From assembly GCA_000381565.1 (NCBI GenBank), contig KB906725.1:625785-689784 (forward strand): DNA of 64,000 nt, given 5' to 3'. Numbering within the stretch: position 1 is the first letter of the stretch; each line of letters opens with the position of its first letter. Made by a program: the position numbers and the translations under genes. Below are positions 1 to 8,408 of this stretch, in pieces. The stretch comes from Oxalobacteraceae bacterium AB_14 (GTDB lineage Bacteria; Pseudomonadota; Gammaproteobacteria; Burkholderiales; Burkholderiaceae_D). A model generated the notes under the pieces. The model was not told the origin of the DNA. It saw nothing but the letters and a program-made list of their open reading frames with translations, and made no database searches.

Positions 1-395
1 CGCCGCAGGACGACCTGCTGGCGTTCGAGCGCAAGGTCAAGGCCGGCGCCAACGCCGCCATCACCCAGTACTTCTACAACGCCGACGCCTACTTCCAGTT
101 CGTCGAGCAGACCCGCAAGATCGGCATCGACGTGCCCATCGTGGCCGGCATCATGCCGATCACCAACTACACGCAGCTGATGCGCTTCTCGGACATGTGC
201 GGCGCCGAGATCCCGCGCTGGGTGCGCTTGAAGCTGGCCAGCTTCGGCGACGACAGCGCCTCGATCAAGGCCTTCGGCCTGGACGTGGTGACGGCGCTGT
301 GCGAACGCCTGCTGGCGGGCGGCGCGCCCGGCCTGCATTTCTACAGCATGAACCAGGCCGCGGCCACCACCGCGCTGTGGCAACGTTTGGTCTGA
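1..395 (+). CDS. metF: 5,10-methylenetetrahydrofolate reductase, 3' end (partial)
   Basis: Open at the window edge in frame 3 and ending with TGA at 393-395, so about 130 C-terminal residues are visible. The product reduces 5,10-methylene-THF to 5-methyl-THF with NAD(P)H and FAD, feeding methionine synthesis in the cytosol. The visible part has the typical C-terminal MetF pattern: AAITQYFYNADAY, VPIVAGIMPITNY, then GAPGLHFYSMNQA close to the end. The next gene, fau, lies convergently on the other strand and also acts in folate metabolism. The 40 bp between them is filled by a palindromic repeat. The upstream two thirds of the gene are outside the window. Confidence 0.93.
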   Translation, partial: PQDDLLAFERKVKAGANAAITQYFYNADAYFQFVEQTRKIGIDVPIVAGIMPITNYTQLMRFSDMCGAEIPRWVRLKLASFGDDSASIKAFGLDVVTALCERLLAGGAPGLHFYSMNQAAATTALWQRLV

Positions 396-398
396 CCC

Positions 399-478
399 GT
401 CGTTCCCGCGAAGGCGGGAAGCCATAGAACGCCGGCTTAGCCAGCTGTGCATGGATTCCCGCCTTCGCGGGAATGACC
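399..478. repeat. Inverted pair of short palindromic repeats between metF and fau
   Basis: Two 18-bp units, TTCCCGCGAAGGCGGGAA at 403-420 and its exact reverse complement at 456-473, are separated by 35 bp. Each unit is itself a 7-bp stem palindrome, so the transcript can fold either as two small hairpins or one large one. Related units recur at 18634-18736, 32388-32415, 40412-40512 and 53767-53859. This is the intergenic REP/BIME-like type. The second unit lies inside the 3' end of fau. Confidence 0.85.
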
Positions 479-1072
479 GGGGGCCTCGGTGACGATGCGG
501 TCCAGCGCCACATCGTGCCCGTCGCTGTCGAACCGCACCTGCAGGCACTGGTAAGCGATTCCCAGTGTCTGCGGACGCGGCGAGCGCGCCAGCGTGCGGT
601 CGTAGAAGCCGCCGCCATAGCCCAGCCGGTAGCCCTGCGGATTGAATCCCAGGCAGGGCACCAGCAGCGCCGGCGGATACGCCTGCTGCAAGCGCAGCTC
701 GGCCGGCACCGCCACTCCCATCGCATCCTTGACCATCGCCTCGCCGATGCGCCATTCGGCGAACTCCAGCGCCGCATGTTTTTCCACCACCACCGGCAGC
801 AGCAACCGCGCGCCCAGGCGCGCCAGTTCCGCGTAGGCTGCGTGCAGGTCCGGCTCGTCGCGCAGCGGCCAGTACACGCCCAGCGCCGCCGGCTGCGCGG
901 CCTTCCACCAATCGACGACCTGCGCGCCGATCGCATGGTCCCACGCGGCGCGCGTCGTGGCGTCCACAGCGCGCCGCGCAGTCAACAATCGCTTGCGTAA
1001 ATCGGCCTTTTGCGGGGCTGGCGGGACTGGTGGTGCGGTCGTGGCGCGTGGTATTCTAGGGTCGCTGGTCAT
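437..1072 (-). CDS. fau: 5-formyltetrahydrofolate cyclo-ligase
   Basis: ATP-dependent conversion of 5-formyl-THF to 5,10-methenyl-THF in the cytosol (the ygfA/fau/MTHFS family). The protein is 211 aa. An N-terminal ADLRKRLLTARRA segment precedes the fold, VYWPLRDEPDL follows, and the diagnostic nucleotide/folate loop GYRLGYGGGFYDRTL is near residue 155. It is slightly longer than usual because the last 15 or so residues (GHSREGGNPCTAG) are translated from the palindromic repeat at 456-473 rather than from family sequence. It starts with ATG at 1072, divergent from slt with 35 bp between them, and converges on metF, another folate gene. Confidence 0.92.
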   Translation of the reverse strand: MTSDPRIPRATTAPPVPPAPQKADLRKRLLTARRAVDATTRAAWDHAIGAQVVDWWKAAQPAALGVYWPLRDEPDLHAAYAELARLGARLLLPVVVEKHAALEFAEWRIGEAMVKDAMGVAVPAELRLQQAYPPALLVPCLGFNPQGYRLGYGGGFYDRTLARSPRPQTLGIAYQCLQVRFDSDGHDVALDRIVTEAPGHSREGGNPCTAG

Positions 1073-1107
1073 AGGTTCAGATTTTCAAGACTTTAGAGAG
1101 TTGCACA

Positions 1108-3096
1108 TTGATTTCCGCTTTAAAATGGATTGCCGGCGCCGCCGCCTTTGCCGCCGTGGCCCTGAGCTCCCTGGCCCGCGCCGACGACATCGGCGATGAC
1201 GGCCGCAGGGCGGACGATTCCTTCCTGCTGCTGCGCGACGCCGTGCGCAAGGACGACGCATCCAAGGCCGATTTCTACGCCGCCCGCCTGGGCGACTATT
1301 CCATTCCGTCTTATGTCGATTATTATCGGCTGAAACCGCGCCTGAAGGATGCCTCGCAAGCGGAAATTCGCGATTTCATGAAGCGCTACGAAGGCCAGGC
1401 CATCGTCGACCGCCTGCGCAACGACTGGCTGCTGGACCTGGGCCGCAAGCGCGACTGGGCCACCTTCGACGAGCAGCTGCCGCTGTTCGTGCTGAACGAC
1501 GACACCCAGGTCAAATGCTACGCGCTGCAGTCGCGCGCGCTCAAGGGCCAGAAGGTGGCCGGCGACGCGCGCGAGCTGCTCACCGCGCCGAACGGCTACG
1601 GCGAGGCCTGCGCTGGCCTGATCGCCACGCTGTACCAGGCCGGCCAGTTCAACCTCGACGACCTGACCGCGCAGCTGCGCCTGTCCGGCGAGTACAACGC
1701 CACCGGCCAGGCGCGCCGCATCGTCGCGCTGCTGAACGGGAACGAGAAGAAGGCCGTGCAGGCGGTCGACCTGCCTGCCATCGCGCTGGCCAAGGGCGTG
1801 GGCAGCGGCCGCGTCGAACACGAGATCTACATCGTCGCCATCGGCCGCATGGCCAAGACCAGCACCAAGCTGGCGGTGCTGGCGCTGAACAGGGCATCGT
1901 CCAAACTGAGCCCGCAGGAGCAGCAGGAAGCCTGGGCCGCGGTGGCGCTGCAATCGTCGTATTCGCTGTCGCCGGAGACCACCGGGTACTGGCAGAAATC
2001 GAACGGCGTCGCGCTGTCGATCGACCAGATCCAGTGGAAGACCCGCATCGCGCTGCGCAACGGCGACTGGAAGCAGGTGGAGAAGAACATCCGCGCCATG
2101 CCGTCGGCGCTGCGCGCCGATCCGGCCTGGGTCTACTGGCTGGGCCGCGCGCTGATGGCGCAGGCGGGTCCCGGATCGAATAACCCGGCCACCGGCGAAG
2201 CGATGCAGCTGTTCCGCAGCATTTCGGACCAGCCCAACTTCTACGGCCAGCTGGCGCTGGAGGAAACCGGCAAGCTGATTACCATCCCGTTGCCAGGCCT
2301 GCCGATCGCCCAGTCCGAAATCGCGCCGATCGCCGCCAATCCCAACTTTCAGCGCGCCATCAAGTTCTTCGGCATGCGCCTGCGCTTCGAGGGCACGCGC
2401 GAATGGAACTGGGGCCTGCGCGGCCTGAGCGAACGCGAACACCTGGCCGCCGCCGAATTCGCGCGCCAGAACAATATCCTCGACCGCATGGTCAACACCT
2501 CGGACCGCACCCGCATCCAGGTCGACTACACGCAGCGCTTCCCGGCGCCGCACATCGACATCATGCACCCGACCACGCAGACGCTGGGCCTGGACAAGGC
2601 CTGGGTCTACGGCCTGATACGGCAAGAGTCGCGCTTCATCATGGACGCGCAATCGCACGTCGGCGCCTCGGGCCTGATGCAGGTGATGCCGTCCACCGGC
2701 CGCTGGGTGGCCAAGAAGATCGGCCTGACCGACTTCGCGCAGTCGATGCTGAGCGACGTGCGCACCAACATCCTGCTGGGCGCGAACTACCTGAACATGG
2801 TGCTGGGGAATATGGACGGCTCGCAGGTGCTGGCCACCGCCGCCTACAACGCCGGGCCGGGCCGCCTGCGCTCGTGGCGCTCCATGCTCACCAAGCCGAT
2901 GGACAGCGCGGTCTTCATCGAGTCGATCCCGTTCGTCGAAACCCGCACCTATGTCAAGAACGTGATGTCGAACACCACCTATTACGCGGCGCTGTTTGAA
3001 GGCCGCCCGCAATCGTTGAAGGCGCGCCTGGGCAACGTCGCGCCGAGAGGCTATACCGAACAGGAACAGCAGGAGTCGAGCTTCGGCTCGCGCTGA
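1108..3096 (+). CDS. slt: Soluble lytic murein transglycosylase (Slt70 type)
   Basis: Periplasmic enzyme cleaving the MurNAc-GlcNAc bond of peptidoglycan with 1,6-anhydro product formation. The 662-aa protein has a signal peptide (hydrophobic residues 5-20, then LARA-DD), a long alpha-helical superhelical region to about residue 480, and a C-terminal SLT domain. The SLT domain carries the catalytic-Glu motif YGLIRQESRF near residue 505, GASGLMQVMPSTG, and AAYNAGPGR. The best start is TTG at 1108, since no in-frame ATG gives a signal peptide; a GAGAG stretch about 8 nt upstream can act as ribosome binding site. It is divergent from fau and 26 bp ahead of the glutathione transferase gene. Confidence 0.94.
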   Translation: MISALKWIAGAAAFAAVALSSLARADDIGDDGRRADDSFLLLRDAVRKDDASKADFYAARLGDYSIPSYVDYYRLKPRLKDASQAEIRDFMKRYEGQAIVDRLRNDWLLDLGRKRDWATFDEQLPLFVLNDDTQVKCYALQSRALKGQKVAGDARELLTAPNGYGEACAGLIATLYQAGQFNLDDLTAQLRLSGEYNATGQARRIVALLNGNEKKAVQAVDLPAIALAKGVGSGRVEHEIYIVAIGRMAKTSTKLAVLALNRASSKLSPQEQQEAWAAVALQSSYSLSPETTGYWQKSNGVALSIDQIQWKTRIALRNGDWKQVEKNIRAMPSALRADPAWVYWLGRALMAQAGPGSNNPATGEAMQLFRSISDQPNFYGQLALEETGKLITIPLPGLPIAQSEIAPIAANPNFQRAIKFFGMRLRFEGTREWNWGLRGLSEREHLAAAEFARQNNILDRMVNTSDRTRIQVDYTQRFPAPHIDIMHPTTQTLGLDKAWVYGLIRQESRFIMDAQSHVGASGLMQVMPSTGRWVAKKIGLTDFAQSMLSDVRTNILLGANYLNMVLGNMDGSQVLATAAYNAGPGRLRSWRSMLTKPMDSAVFIESIPFVETRTYVKNVMSNTTYYAALFEGRPQSLKARLGNVAPRGYTEQEQQESSFGSR

Positions 3097-3122
3097 CATC
3101 TACAACCATCTTTGGACGCACC

Positions 3123-3839
3123 ATGCAGACCACTCAACTTGATCCCAGCCTGTCGCAAACCCTGGCCACCGCGCGCGAGCCGGGCCTGACGCTCATCATC
3201 GGCAACAAGAACTATTCGTCGTGGTCGATGCGTCCGTGGGTGGCGATGACCGCCTTCGGCATCCCGTTCCAGGAAGTGCGGGTGCTGCTGGACCAGGACG
3301 ACACCGCCAACCGCATCTGCGGCTACTCGGCCAGCGGCCGCGTGCCGGTGCTGCTGGCCGGCGAGATGACGATCTGGGACAGCCTGGCGATCTGCGAATA
3401 CCTCGCCGAGCAATTCCAGGAACTGCACCTGTGGCCGCAGGACGTGGCCGCGCGCGCGATGGCGCGCTCGGTGTGCGCCGAGATGCACGCCGGCTTCGCC
3501 GACCTGCGCACCTCGATGTCGATGAACATCCGCGCCAGCTATCCGGGCAAGGGCCGCACCAACGGCACCCAGGCCGACATCGGCCGCATCAGCGAGATCT
3601 GGGAAGAGTGCCTGTCGCGCTTCGGCCACCACCAGTTCCTGTTCGGCGATTTCTCGATCGCCGACGCCTATTATGCGCCCGTCGTGATGCGCTTCCGCAC
3701 CTACGGCGTGTCGCTGGCGCCGGCGCTGGACGCCTACTGCCAGCGCGTGCTGGCCCATCCCGCCGTGGCTCGCTGGGTCGAGGAAGCGATGGCCGAAACC
3801 GAAACGGCGCCCAAGCACGACGCCGAAATGCCGGACTGA
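3123..3839 (+). CDS. Glutathione S-transferase family protein
   Basis: Cytosolic GST-fold protein of 238 aa. The N-terminal thioredoxin-like domain (residues about 20-100) contains NKNYSSWSMRPW, with Ser residues in the usual glutathione-activating position, then SGRVPVLLAG and DSLAICEYLAE, the cis-Pro and Ser that bind the gamma-glutamyl end. The helical C-terminal domain has FLFGDFSIADAYYAP, the usual N-capping box. The substrate cannot be told; the SWSMRPW start resembles the YfcF/zeta-like branch. The first 20 residues are not conserved family sequence, so translation could begin later. It ends 5 bp before cca, which suggests co-transcription. Confidence 0.85.
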   Translation: MQTTQLDPSLSQTLATAREPGLTLIIGNKNYSSWSMRPWVAMTAFGIPFQEVRVLLDQDDTANRICGYSASGRVPVLLAGEMTIWDSLAICEYLAEQFQELHLWPQDVAARAMARSVCAEMHAGFADLRTSMSMNIRASYPGKGRTNGTQADIGRISEIWEECLSRFGHHQFLFGDFSIADAYYAPVVMRFRTYGVSLAPALDAYCQRVLAHPAVARWVEEAMAETETAPKHDAEMPD

Positions 3840-3844
3840 CGACC

Positions 3845-5104
3845 ATGCGGATTTATGTAGTCGGCGGCGCCGTGCGCGATGAACTGCTTGGCCTGCCGGT
3901 CAAGGACCACGATCACGTCGTCGTCGGCGCCACGCCGGACGACATGCTGGCCAAGGGTTTCCGCCCGGTCGGCAAGGACTTCCCGGTGTTCCTGCATCCG
4001 AAGACGCAGGAAGAATATGCGCTGGCCCGCACCGAACGCAAGACCGCCCCAGGGTACAAGGGCTTTGTGTTCCACACCTCGCCCGACGTCACGCTGGAAG
4101 ACGACCTGGTACGGCGCGACCTGACCATCAACGCCATCGCCCGCGCGGACGACGGCACGCTGACCGACCCGTACGGCGGCCGGCGCGACCTGGAGCAGCG
4201 CATCTTCCGCCACGTTTCCGACGCGTTCGCCGAAGACCCGGTGCGCATCCTGCGCGTGGCCCGTTTCGCCGCCCGCTTCAGCGACTTCCGCGTGGCGCCG
4301 GAAACCAATGCGCTGATGCGGCAGATGGTCGAGCAGGGCGAAGTCGACGCGCTGGTTCCGGAGCGCGTGTGGCAGGAGCTGTCGCGCGGCCTGATGGAAG
4401 ACCACCCCTCGCGCATGCTGGAAGTGCTGCGCGATTGCGGCGCGCTGGCGCGCATCCTGCCGGAGCTGGACGTTCTGTGGGGCGTGCCGCAGCCGGAAAA
4501 ATGGCATCCCGAAATCGACACCGGCATCCACATGCTGCAAGTGATCGATTGCGCGGCGGAAGCCGGCCACGAACTGGCCACGCGCTTCGCCTGCCTGATG
4601 CACGACCTGGGCAAAGGCGCCACGCCGCCCGAGCACTGGCCCGCGCACCACGGCCACGAAGGCCTGGGCGTCAAGCTGGTGGAGCAGGTGTGCAAGCGCC
4701 TGAAGGTGCCGACCGAATGCCGCGAGCTGGCCGTGATGACGGCGCGCGAACACGGCAACGTCGGCCGCGCCCTGCAACTGCGGGCCAACACCGTGGTCAC
4801 CCTGCTGGAGCGCTGCGACGCCTTCCGCAAGCCGGCGCGTTTCTCGCAGATGCTGCTGGCGACCGAATGCGATTCGCGCGGCCGCATCGGCCCAAGCGCC
4901 AGCTTCCGCGACGCGCCGTTCCCGCAACGGGCGCACCTGGAGACGGCGCTGGCCGCCGCGCGCGGCGTCAACGCCGGCGAAATCGCGCAAGGCTGTGCCG
5001 CCACTCCACAACGCATCCCGGAATTGGTGCATCGCGCGCGCGTGACGGCGGTGAAGCTGGCGCTGAATGCCGGCGATGATGACGAGGATGCGGCGGAAAT
5101 ATGA
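3845..5104 (+). CDS. cca: Multifunctional CCA tRNA nucleotidyltransferase/phosphohydrolase
   Basis: Adds or repairs the 3'-CCA of tRNAs from CTP and ATP. The 419-aa protein opens with MRIYVVGGAVRDELL and KDHDHVVVG (class II nucleotidyltransferase G-G and DxD signature), then RRDLTINAIA and the YGGRRDLE region. The C-terminal HD phosphohydrolase domain is present: CLMHDLGKG near residue 255 and MTAREHGN near 300, as in gammaproteobacterial and betaproteobacterial long CCA enzymes with 2',3'-cyclic phosphodiesterase and phosphatase activity. ATG at 3845 is chosen because homology begins there. The stop overlaps the next start (ATGA at 5101-5104), so translation is probably coupled to the GNAT gene. 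Confidence 0.96.
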   Translation: MRIYVVGGAVRDELLGLPVKDHDHVVVGATPDDMLAKGFRPVGKDFPVFLHPKTQEEYALARTERKTAPGYKGFVFHTSPDVTLEDDLVRRDLTINAIARADDGTLTDPYGGRRDLEQRIFRHVSDAFAEDPVRILRVARFAARFSDFRVAPETNALMRQMVEQGEVDALVPERVWQELSRGLMEDHPSRMLEVLRDCGALARILPELDVLWGVPQPEKWHPEIDTGIHMLQVIDCAAEAGHELATRFACLMHDLGKGATPPEHWPAHHGHEGLGVKLVEQVCKRLKVPTECRELAVMTAREHGNVGRALQLRANTVVTLLERCDAFRKPARFSQMLLATECDSRGRIGPSASFRDAPFPQRAHLETALAAARGVNAGEIAQGCAATPQRIPELVHRARVTAVKLALNAGDDDEDAAEI

Positions 5105-5778
5105 GCTCGATCGACCTTTTCCAGAACCCGCTGCGCCGCTGGGGCAAGCACAAGGACGGCAAACGCCGTCCTACGGTTCTGGTCAAGGAGTTGCGCGAGC
5201 GCGATCGGCGGCGCATGGTCAGGCACTTCCTCGGCCTCGAGGACAGCGACCGCCTGCTGCGCTTCGGCACCGTGCTGCCGGACGAGCAGGTGGCGAACTA
5301 CGTCAACCGCATCGACTTCGCGCGCGACATGGTGTTCGGCGTCTACAACCGCGTGTTCAAGCTGGTGGCGGTGGGCCACCTGGCGTTCGCGCCGCGCGGT
5401 GAATCGAAGAGCGCCGTCACCGACAAGGAAAGGGTGGCGGAATTCGGCGTATCTGTCAGCCGTTCGGCGCGCGGCATGGGCATGGGCACCAAGTTGTTCG
5501 AGCGCGCCGCCATCCATTGCCGCAACAACGACGTCGACACCTTGTACATGCACTGCCTGTCGTCCAACAAGACCATGATGCACATAGCGAAAAAAGCCGG
5601 CATGCAGATCCATCGCGACTACGGCGAAGCGGACGCCTACCTGAAACTTCTGCCGGCCAATCCGGCCAGCATGCTGCAAGAAGCGCTGGACGAGCAATTC
5701 GCCACGCTGGACTACACCCTCAAAGCCAACAAGCGCATCGCCGCGAAATGGCTCGACCGCCTGCTCGGCCGAAAATAA
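5101..5778 (+). CDS. GNAT family N-acetyltransferase
   Basis: Predicted acetyl-CoA-dependent N-acetyltransferase of 225 aa; substrate unknown. Residues 25-170 form the GNAT fold: VKELRERDRRRMVRHF at the start, VGHLAFAP in the central strands, then the acetyl-CoA pyrophosphate loop SRSARGMGMGTKLFERA (R-x-x-G-x-G) and the conserved SSNKTMMHIAKKAGM helix. A C-terminal tail of about 40 residues is helical. It overlaps cca by 4 bp and is 37 bp ahead of mrtJ on the same strand. Nothing in the sequence shows whether it acts on protein, tRNA or a small molecule. Confidence 0.85.
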   Translation: MSSIDLFQNPLRRWGKHKDGKRRPTVLVKELRERDRRRMVRHFLGLEDSDRLLRFGTVLPDEQVANYVNRIDFARDMVFGVYNRVFKLVAVGHLAFAPRGESKSAVTDKERVAEFGVSVSRSARGMGMGTKLFERAAIHCRNNDVDTLYMHCLSSNKTMMHIAKKAGMQIHRDYGEADAYLKLLPANPASMLQEALDEQFATLDYTLKANKRIAAKWLDRLLGRK

Positions 5779-5815
5779 ATCTCTCCCCGCTAGAACCTTT
5801 GCTGCGCGGCCGGGT

Positions 5816-6232
5816 ATGAACGGTCGGACAAGATACGCAACCGGCAGCAAAGACCATCCATATTCCGTGTCGTCGATTACTCAATTTTGCAGCACGCAGT
5901 TGCAGGCGCCGGACTTCGCCGTCTGCCTACGCCTGCTGCTGCTCTCGCCGGCGCTGGAGGAATGCGTGGTCAGGGCCGGGCTACAGGAGTGGATGACGCG
6001 CCAGCTGGCCGCCGGCAACGGCGGCCTGCCTTTGACGCAGGGCGGACCCGTGCTGGTGTCGACGGCGGTTTTCGGCTTGCTGCATATAGGCTCCGGCTGG
6101 CAGCACGCGCTGGCGGTGCTGGCGCCGGGACTGGCGCTGGCGCTGCTTTACCAGCGCAGCCGAAGCTGGAGCTGGTGCGCGCTGGCGCACAGCGGCATGA
6201 ATGCCTTTGCGATCTCTGTTTGCAGCTTATAG
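5816..6232 (+). CDS. mrtJ: JDVT-CTERM system glutamic-type intramembrane protease (MrtJ-like)
   Basis: Small membrane protein of 138 aa with the three CPBP/CAAX-type motifs of glutamic intramembrane proteases. These are EECVVR (EExxxR, residues 48-53), FGLLH (FxxxH, 86-90) and HSGMN (HxxxN, 125-129). Hydrophobic segments lie at about 35-47, 78-92, 97-112 and 118-135. It is shorter than typical CPBP proteins and has a hydrophilic N-terminus of 30 residues. The next gene, 33 bp downstream, ends with a GGGGC-hydrophobic-RRR tail of the JDVT-CTERM type. The pairing of such a protease with one JDVT-CTERM target is a known dedicated sorting system (myxosortase group). The assignment rests on motifs plus adjacency; cleavage and anchoring are inferred. 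Confidence 0.85.
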   Translation: MNGRTRYATGSKDHPYSVSSITQFCSTQLQAPDFAVCLRLLLLSPALEECVVRAGLQEWMTRQLAAGNGGLPLTQGGPVLVSTAVFGLLHIGSGWQHALAVLAPGLALALLYQRSRSWSWCALAHSGMNAFAISVCSL

Positions 6233-6265
6233 ATCAATTTTCAGAGCAAACTTCAGGAGAGTGTC

Positions 6266-8407
6266 ATGACAGGCTTGTTAGCAAAGGTGTTCCGGCTTCG
6301 GTGGACTGCGGTCCTGCTGGTCGGTGTGATGGGGCAGGGCGCCAATGCGGCCGATGCCTTGAACGGCAAGAGCCTGTATTTGAACGGGCCGGTGTCCGGC
6401 GGCGCCACGTGCGCCTCCTGCCATAGCGCCTCGCCGGCGAATAACGTCAACGGCATCCTGGCGGCGGCCAACCAGCCGTCCGTGATCCAGAACGCCATCG
6501 CCGCCAACAAGGGCGGCATGGGCAGCCTGTTCAGCGGAAAATTCAGCGCCACGGAGTTGGACGACCTGGCCGCCTTCATAGGCAATCCGAACGTGGTGGC
6601 GGCGCCGGCAGCCTCGCTGGCGCCGGCCAGCCTGACCTTCAGCGGCGCCAATATCGGCCAGACGGCCAGTCCGCTGGCCGCCACCTTGAGCAATACCGGC
6701 AACGCCACGCTCAATATCGGCACCATCTCCATCGCCGGCGCGGCGGCGGGCGACTTCAGTGTCGCCGGCGGCAGTTGCGCCAACGGCGGCGCCGTCGCGG
6801 CGGGCGCCAGCTGCACCGTGCAGGCCAGCTTCAGGCCGACGGCGGCGGGCGCGCGCTCGGCTTCGCTGACCATCACGCACAACGCCACCGGCGGCAGCAG
6901 CAGCGTCGCGCTCGGCGGAACGGGCAACGCCACACCGCAGGCCACCATCGCCTTGTCCGCGGCCAGCGTCAACTTCGGCACGCTGCTGACGGGATCTGCT
7001 TCCGCCACATCGACCATCACCGTCAGTAACAGCGGCCAGGCCGCGCTGAGCTTCAGCTCCATCGCGCTGGGCGGCGCCAATGCCGGCATCTTCACGCTGG
7101 GCGGCGGCTGCGCCGTCGCCACGCCGGTGCCTGCCGGCGGCAGCTGCACGGTGACGCTGCAAGCGTTGCCGGTTGCAGCAGGCGCTTTCTCCGCCAGCCT
7201 GACGCTGGCCTCCAACGCATCCAACGGCAGCGCCACGGTCGGCCTGTCCGGCAGCGCCGCCACGCCGGCGCCGGCCTTGACGGCCACGCCTTCGGCCATC
7301 GCCTTCGGCGCGCAGACCATCGGTTCCGCCGCAGTGGCGCAGACGGTCACGCTGGCCAATACCGGCAATGTCGCCATCAGTTTGAACAACATCGGCTTGA
7401 CCGGTTCCGGCGCGGCCAGCTTCAGCCTGGGCGGCAGCAATTGCGGCGGCAGCCTGGCGGTGGGCGCCAGCTGCGCCGTGCCGGTGCGCTTTGCGCCGAC
7501 GATCGAAGGCGCGGTCGCGGCGGCGCTGGCGGTGACGTCGAATGCGGCTGCGCTGCAAGTGGGCATCACCGGCAGCGGAACCAAGCAGGCCACGGCGACG
7601 CCGCTGCTGTCCGAAGCCGGTCCGATAGTCTTCGCCGATACCCAGGTCGGCAGCAGCGCGGTGGTGCATACGACCACGTTGTCCAACAGCGGCAACGCCT
7701 CGCTGAGCATCGCCACGCTGACGCTGGGCGGCAACCAGCCGGGCGACTTTGTCCTCGGCGGCAGCTGCGCCGCCAGCGCCGCCGTCGCGCCGGGCGCCAG
7801 CTGCACGCTGACCACCGCCTTCAAACCCGTCGCCGCCGGCGCCCGCAGCGCCGACCTGCTGCTAGTGACCGACGGCGGCGCGCAGTTCCATCTGGCGTTG
7901 CAGGGCAACGGCGTGGCCGTCGCCATCAGCACGCCGTCGCTGACGATAGCACCGCAGAGCTTCGATTTCGGCGCCGTCGTCATCGGCAGCGCCGCGCCGA
8001 CGCGCCGCTTCACGCTGACCAATAGCGGCGCCGCCGCCGTCACGCTGGCCAGCGCCGCCTACACCGGCCCGTTCGCCGCCGTGGCGGACAGCACCGGCTG
8101 CGCGGCCTTCCCGGTCACGCTGGCGCCGGGCGCCTCGTGCGATCTGGTGGTGGGCTACACGCCGCTCAACGCCGGCGGCAACAGCGGCAGCGTGGCGATA
8201 CAGGCCAGCGTCGCCGGCAGCAGCTGGACCATCGCGCTGAGCGGCCAGGGTACGGCGGCGGCAAGCAACGCCGCGCCGACAAACAAAGGCGGCGGCGGTT
8301 GCTCGGCCTCGGACGACGTCAACGACCCGATGATGGTGTTCCTGATGATCGCGGCGGCCATCGCGATCGGCTGGCGCCGCCGGCAATCGAAACGCATCGG
8401 AGGCTGA
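6266..8407 (+). CDS. JDVT-CTERM domain protein with cytochrome c and choice-of-anchor D repeats
   Basis: Exported protein of 713 aa. A signal peptide (residues 1-29, ending QGANA) precedes a small cytochrome c domain with heme motif CASCH at 49-53 and a possible axial Met in NKGGMGSLF near 86. Then come five ASH/choice-of-anchor-D Ig-like repeats of about 105 aa each (starting near 114, 221, 333, 441 and 550), each with a GxSC..GASC cysteine pair. The end is GGGGCSAS (Cys 679), a hydrophobic helix and RRRQSKR: the JDVT-CTERM sorting signal. Expected fate is Sec export, membrane retention by the tail, processing by the adjacent MrtJ and surface or envelope anchoring via the Cys (inference). 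One base separates it from the thioredoxin gene, so the two are co-translated. Confidence 0.9.
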   Translation: MTGLLAKVFRLRWTAVLLVGVMGQGANAADALNGKSLYLNGPVSGGATCASCHSASPANNVNGILAAANQPSVIQNAIAANKGGMGSLFSGKFSATELDDLAAFIGNPNVVAAPAASLAPASLTFSGANIGQTASPLAATLSNTGNATLNIGTISIAGAAAGDFSVAGGSCANGGAVAAGASCTVQASFRPTAAGARSASLTITHNATGGSSSVALGGTGNATPQATIALSAASVNFGTLLTGSASATSTITVSNSGQAALSFSSIALGGANAGIFTLGGGCAVATPVPAGGSCTVTLQALPVAAGAFSASLTLASNASNGSATVGLSGSAATPAPALTATPSAIAFGAQTIGSAAVAQTVTLANTGNVAISLNNIGLTGSGAASFSLGGSNCGGSLAVGASCAVPVRFAPTIEGAVAAALAVTSNAAALQVGITGSGTKQATATPLLSEAGPIVFADTQVGSSAVVHTTTLSNSGNASLSIATLTLGGNQPGDFVLGGSCAASAAVAPGASCTLTTAFKPVAAGARSADLLLVTDGGAQFHLALQGNGVAVAISTPSLTIAPQSFDFGAVVIGSAAPTRRFTLTNSGAAAVTLASAAYTGPFAAVADSTGCAAFPVTLAPGASCDLVVGYTPLNAGGNSGSVAIQASVAGSSWTIALSGQGTAAASNAAPTNKGGGGCSASDDVNDPMMVFLMIAAAIAIGWRRRQSKRIGG
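8288..8404 (+). other. JDVT-CTERM sorting signal (coding sub-feature)
   Basis: Residues 675-713 of the upstream protein: four Gly and Cys 679 (codon 8300-8302), a short polar SASDDVND stretch, about 17 hydrophobic residues (PMMVFLMIAAAIAIGW) and a basic tail. This matches the tripartite C-terminal sorting signal with invariant Cys described for substrates of myxosortase-type proteases. Confidence 0.85.
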
Positions 8408-8408
8408 C

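Noticed and set aside
399..478. CRISPR-like repeat
   Set aside because: Only one inverted pair with no regular direct repeats or spacers and no cas genes in the window.
6253..8043. A 596-codon antisense frame over the JDVT-CTERM protein gene
   Set aside because: Mirrors the repetitive Ala/Gly/Ser coding of the Ig-like repeats; no independent evidence of coding.
6600..8250. Possible tandem DNA repeat array
   Set aside because: The periodicity is at protein level (five Ig-like repeats of about 105 aa); nucleotide identity between units is low.
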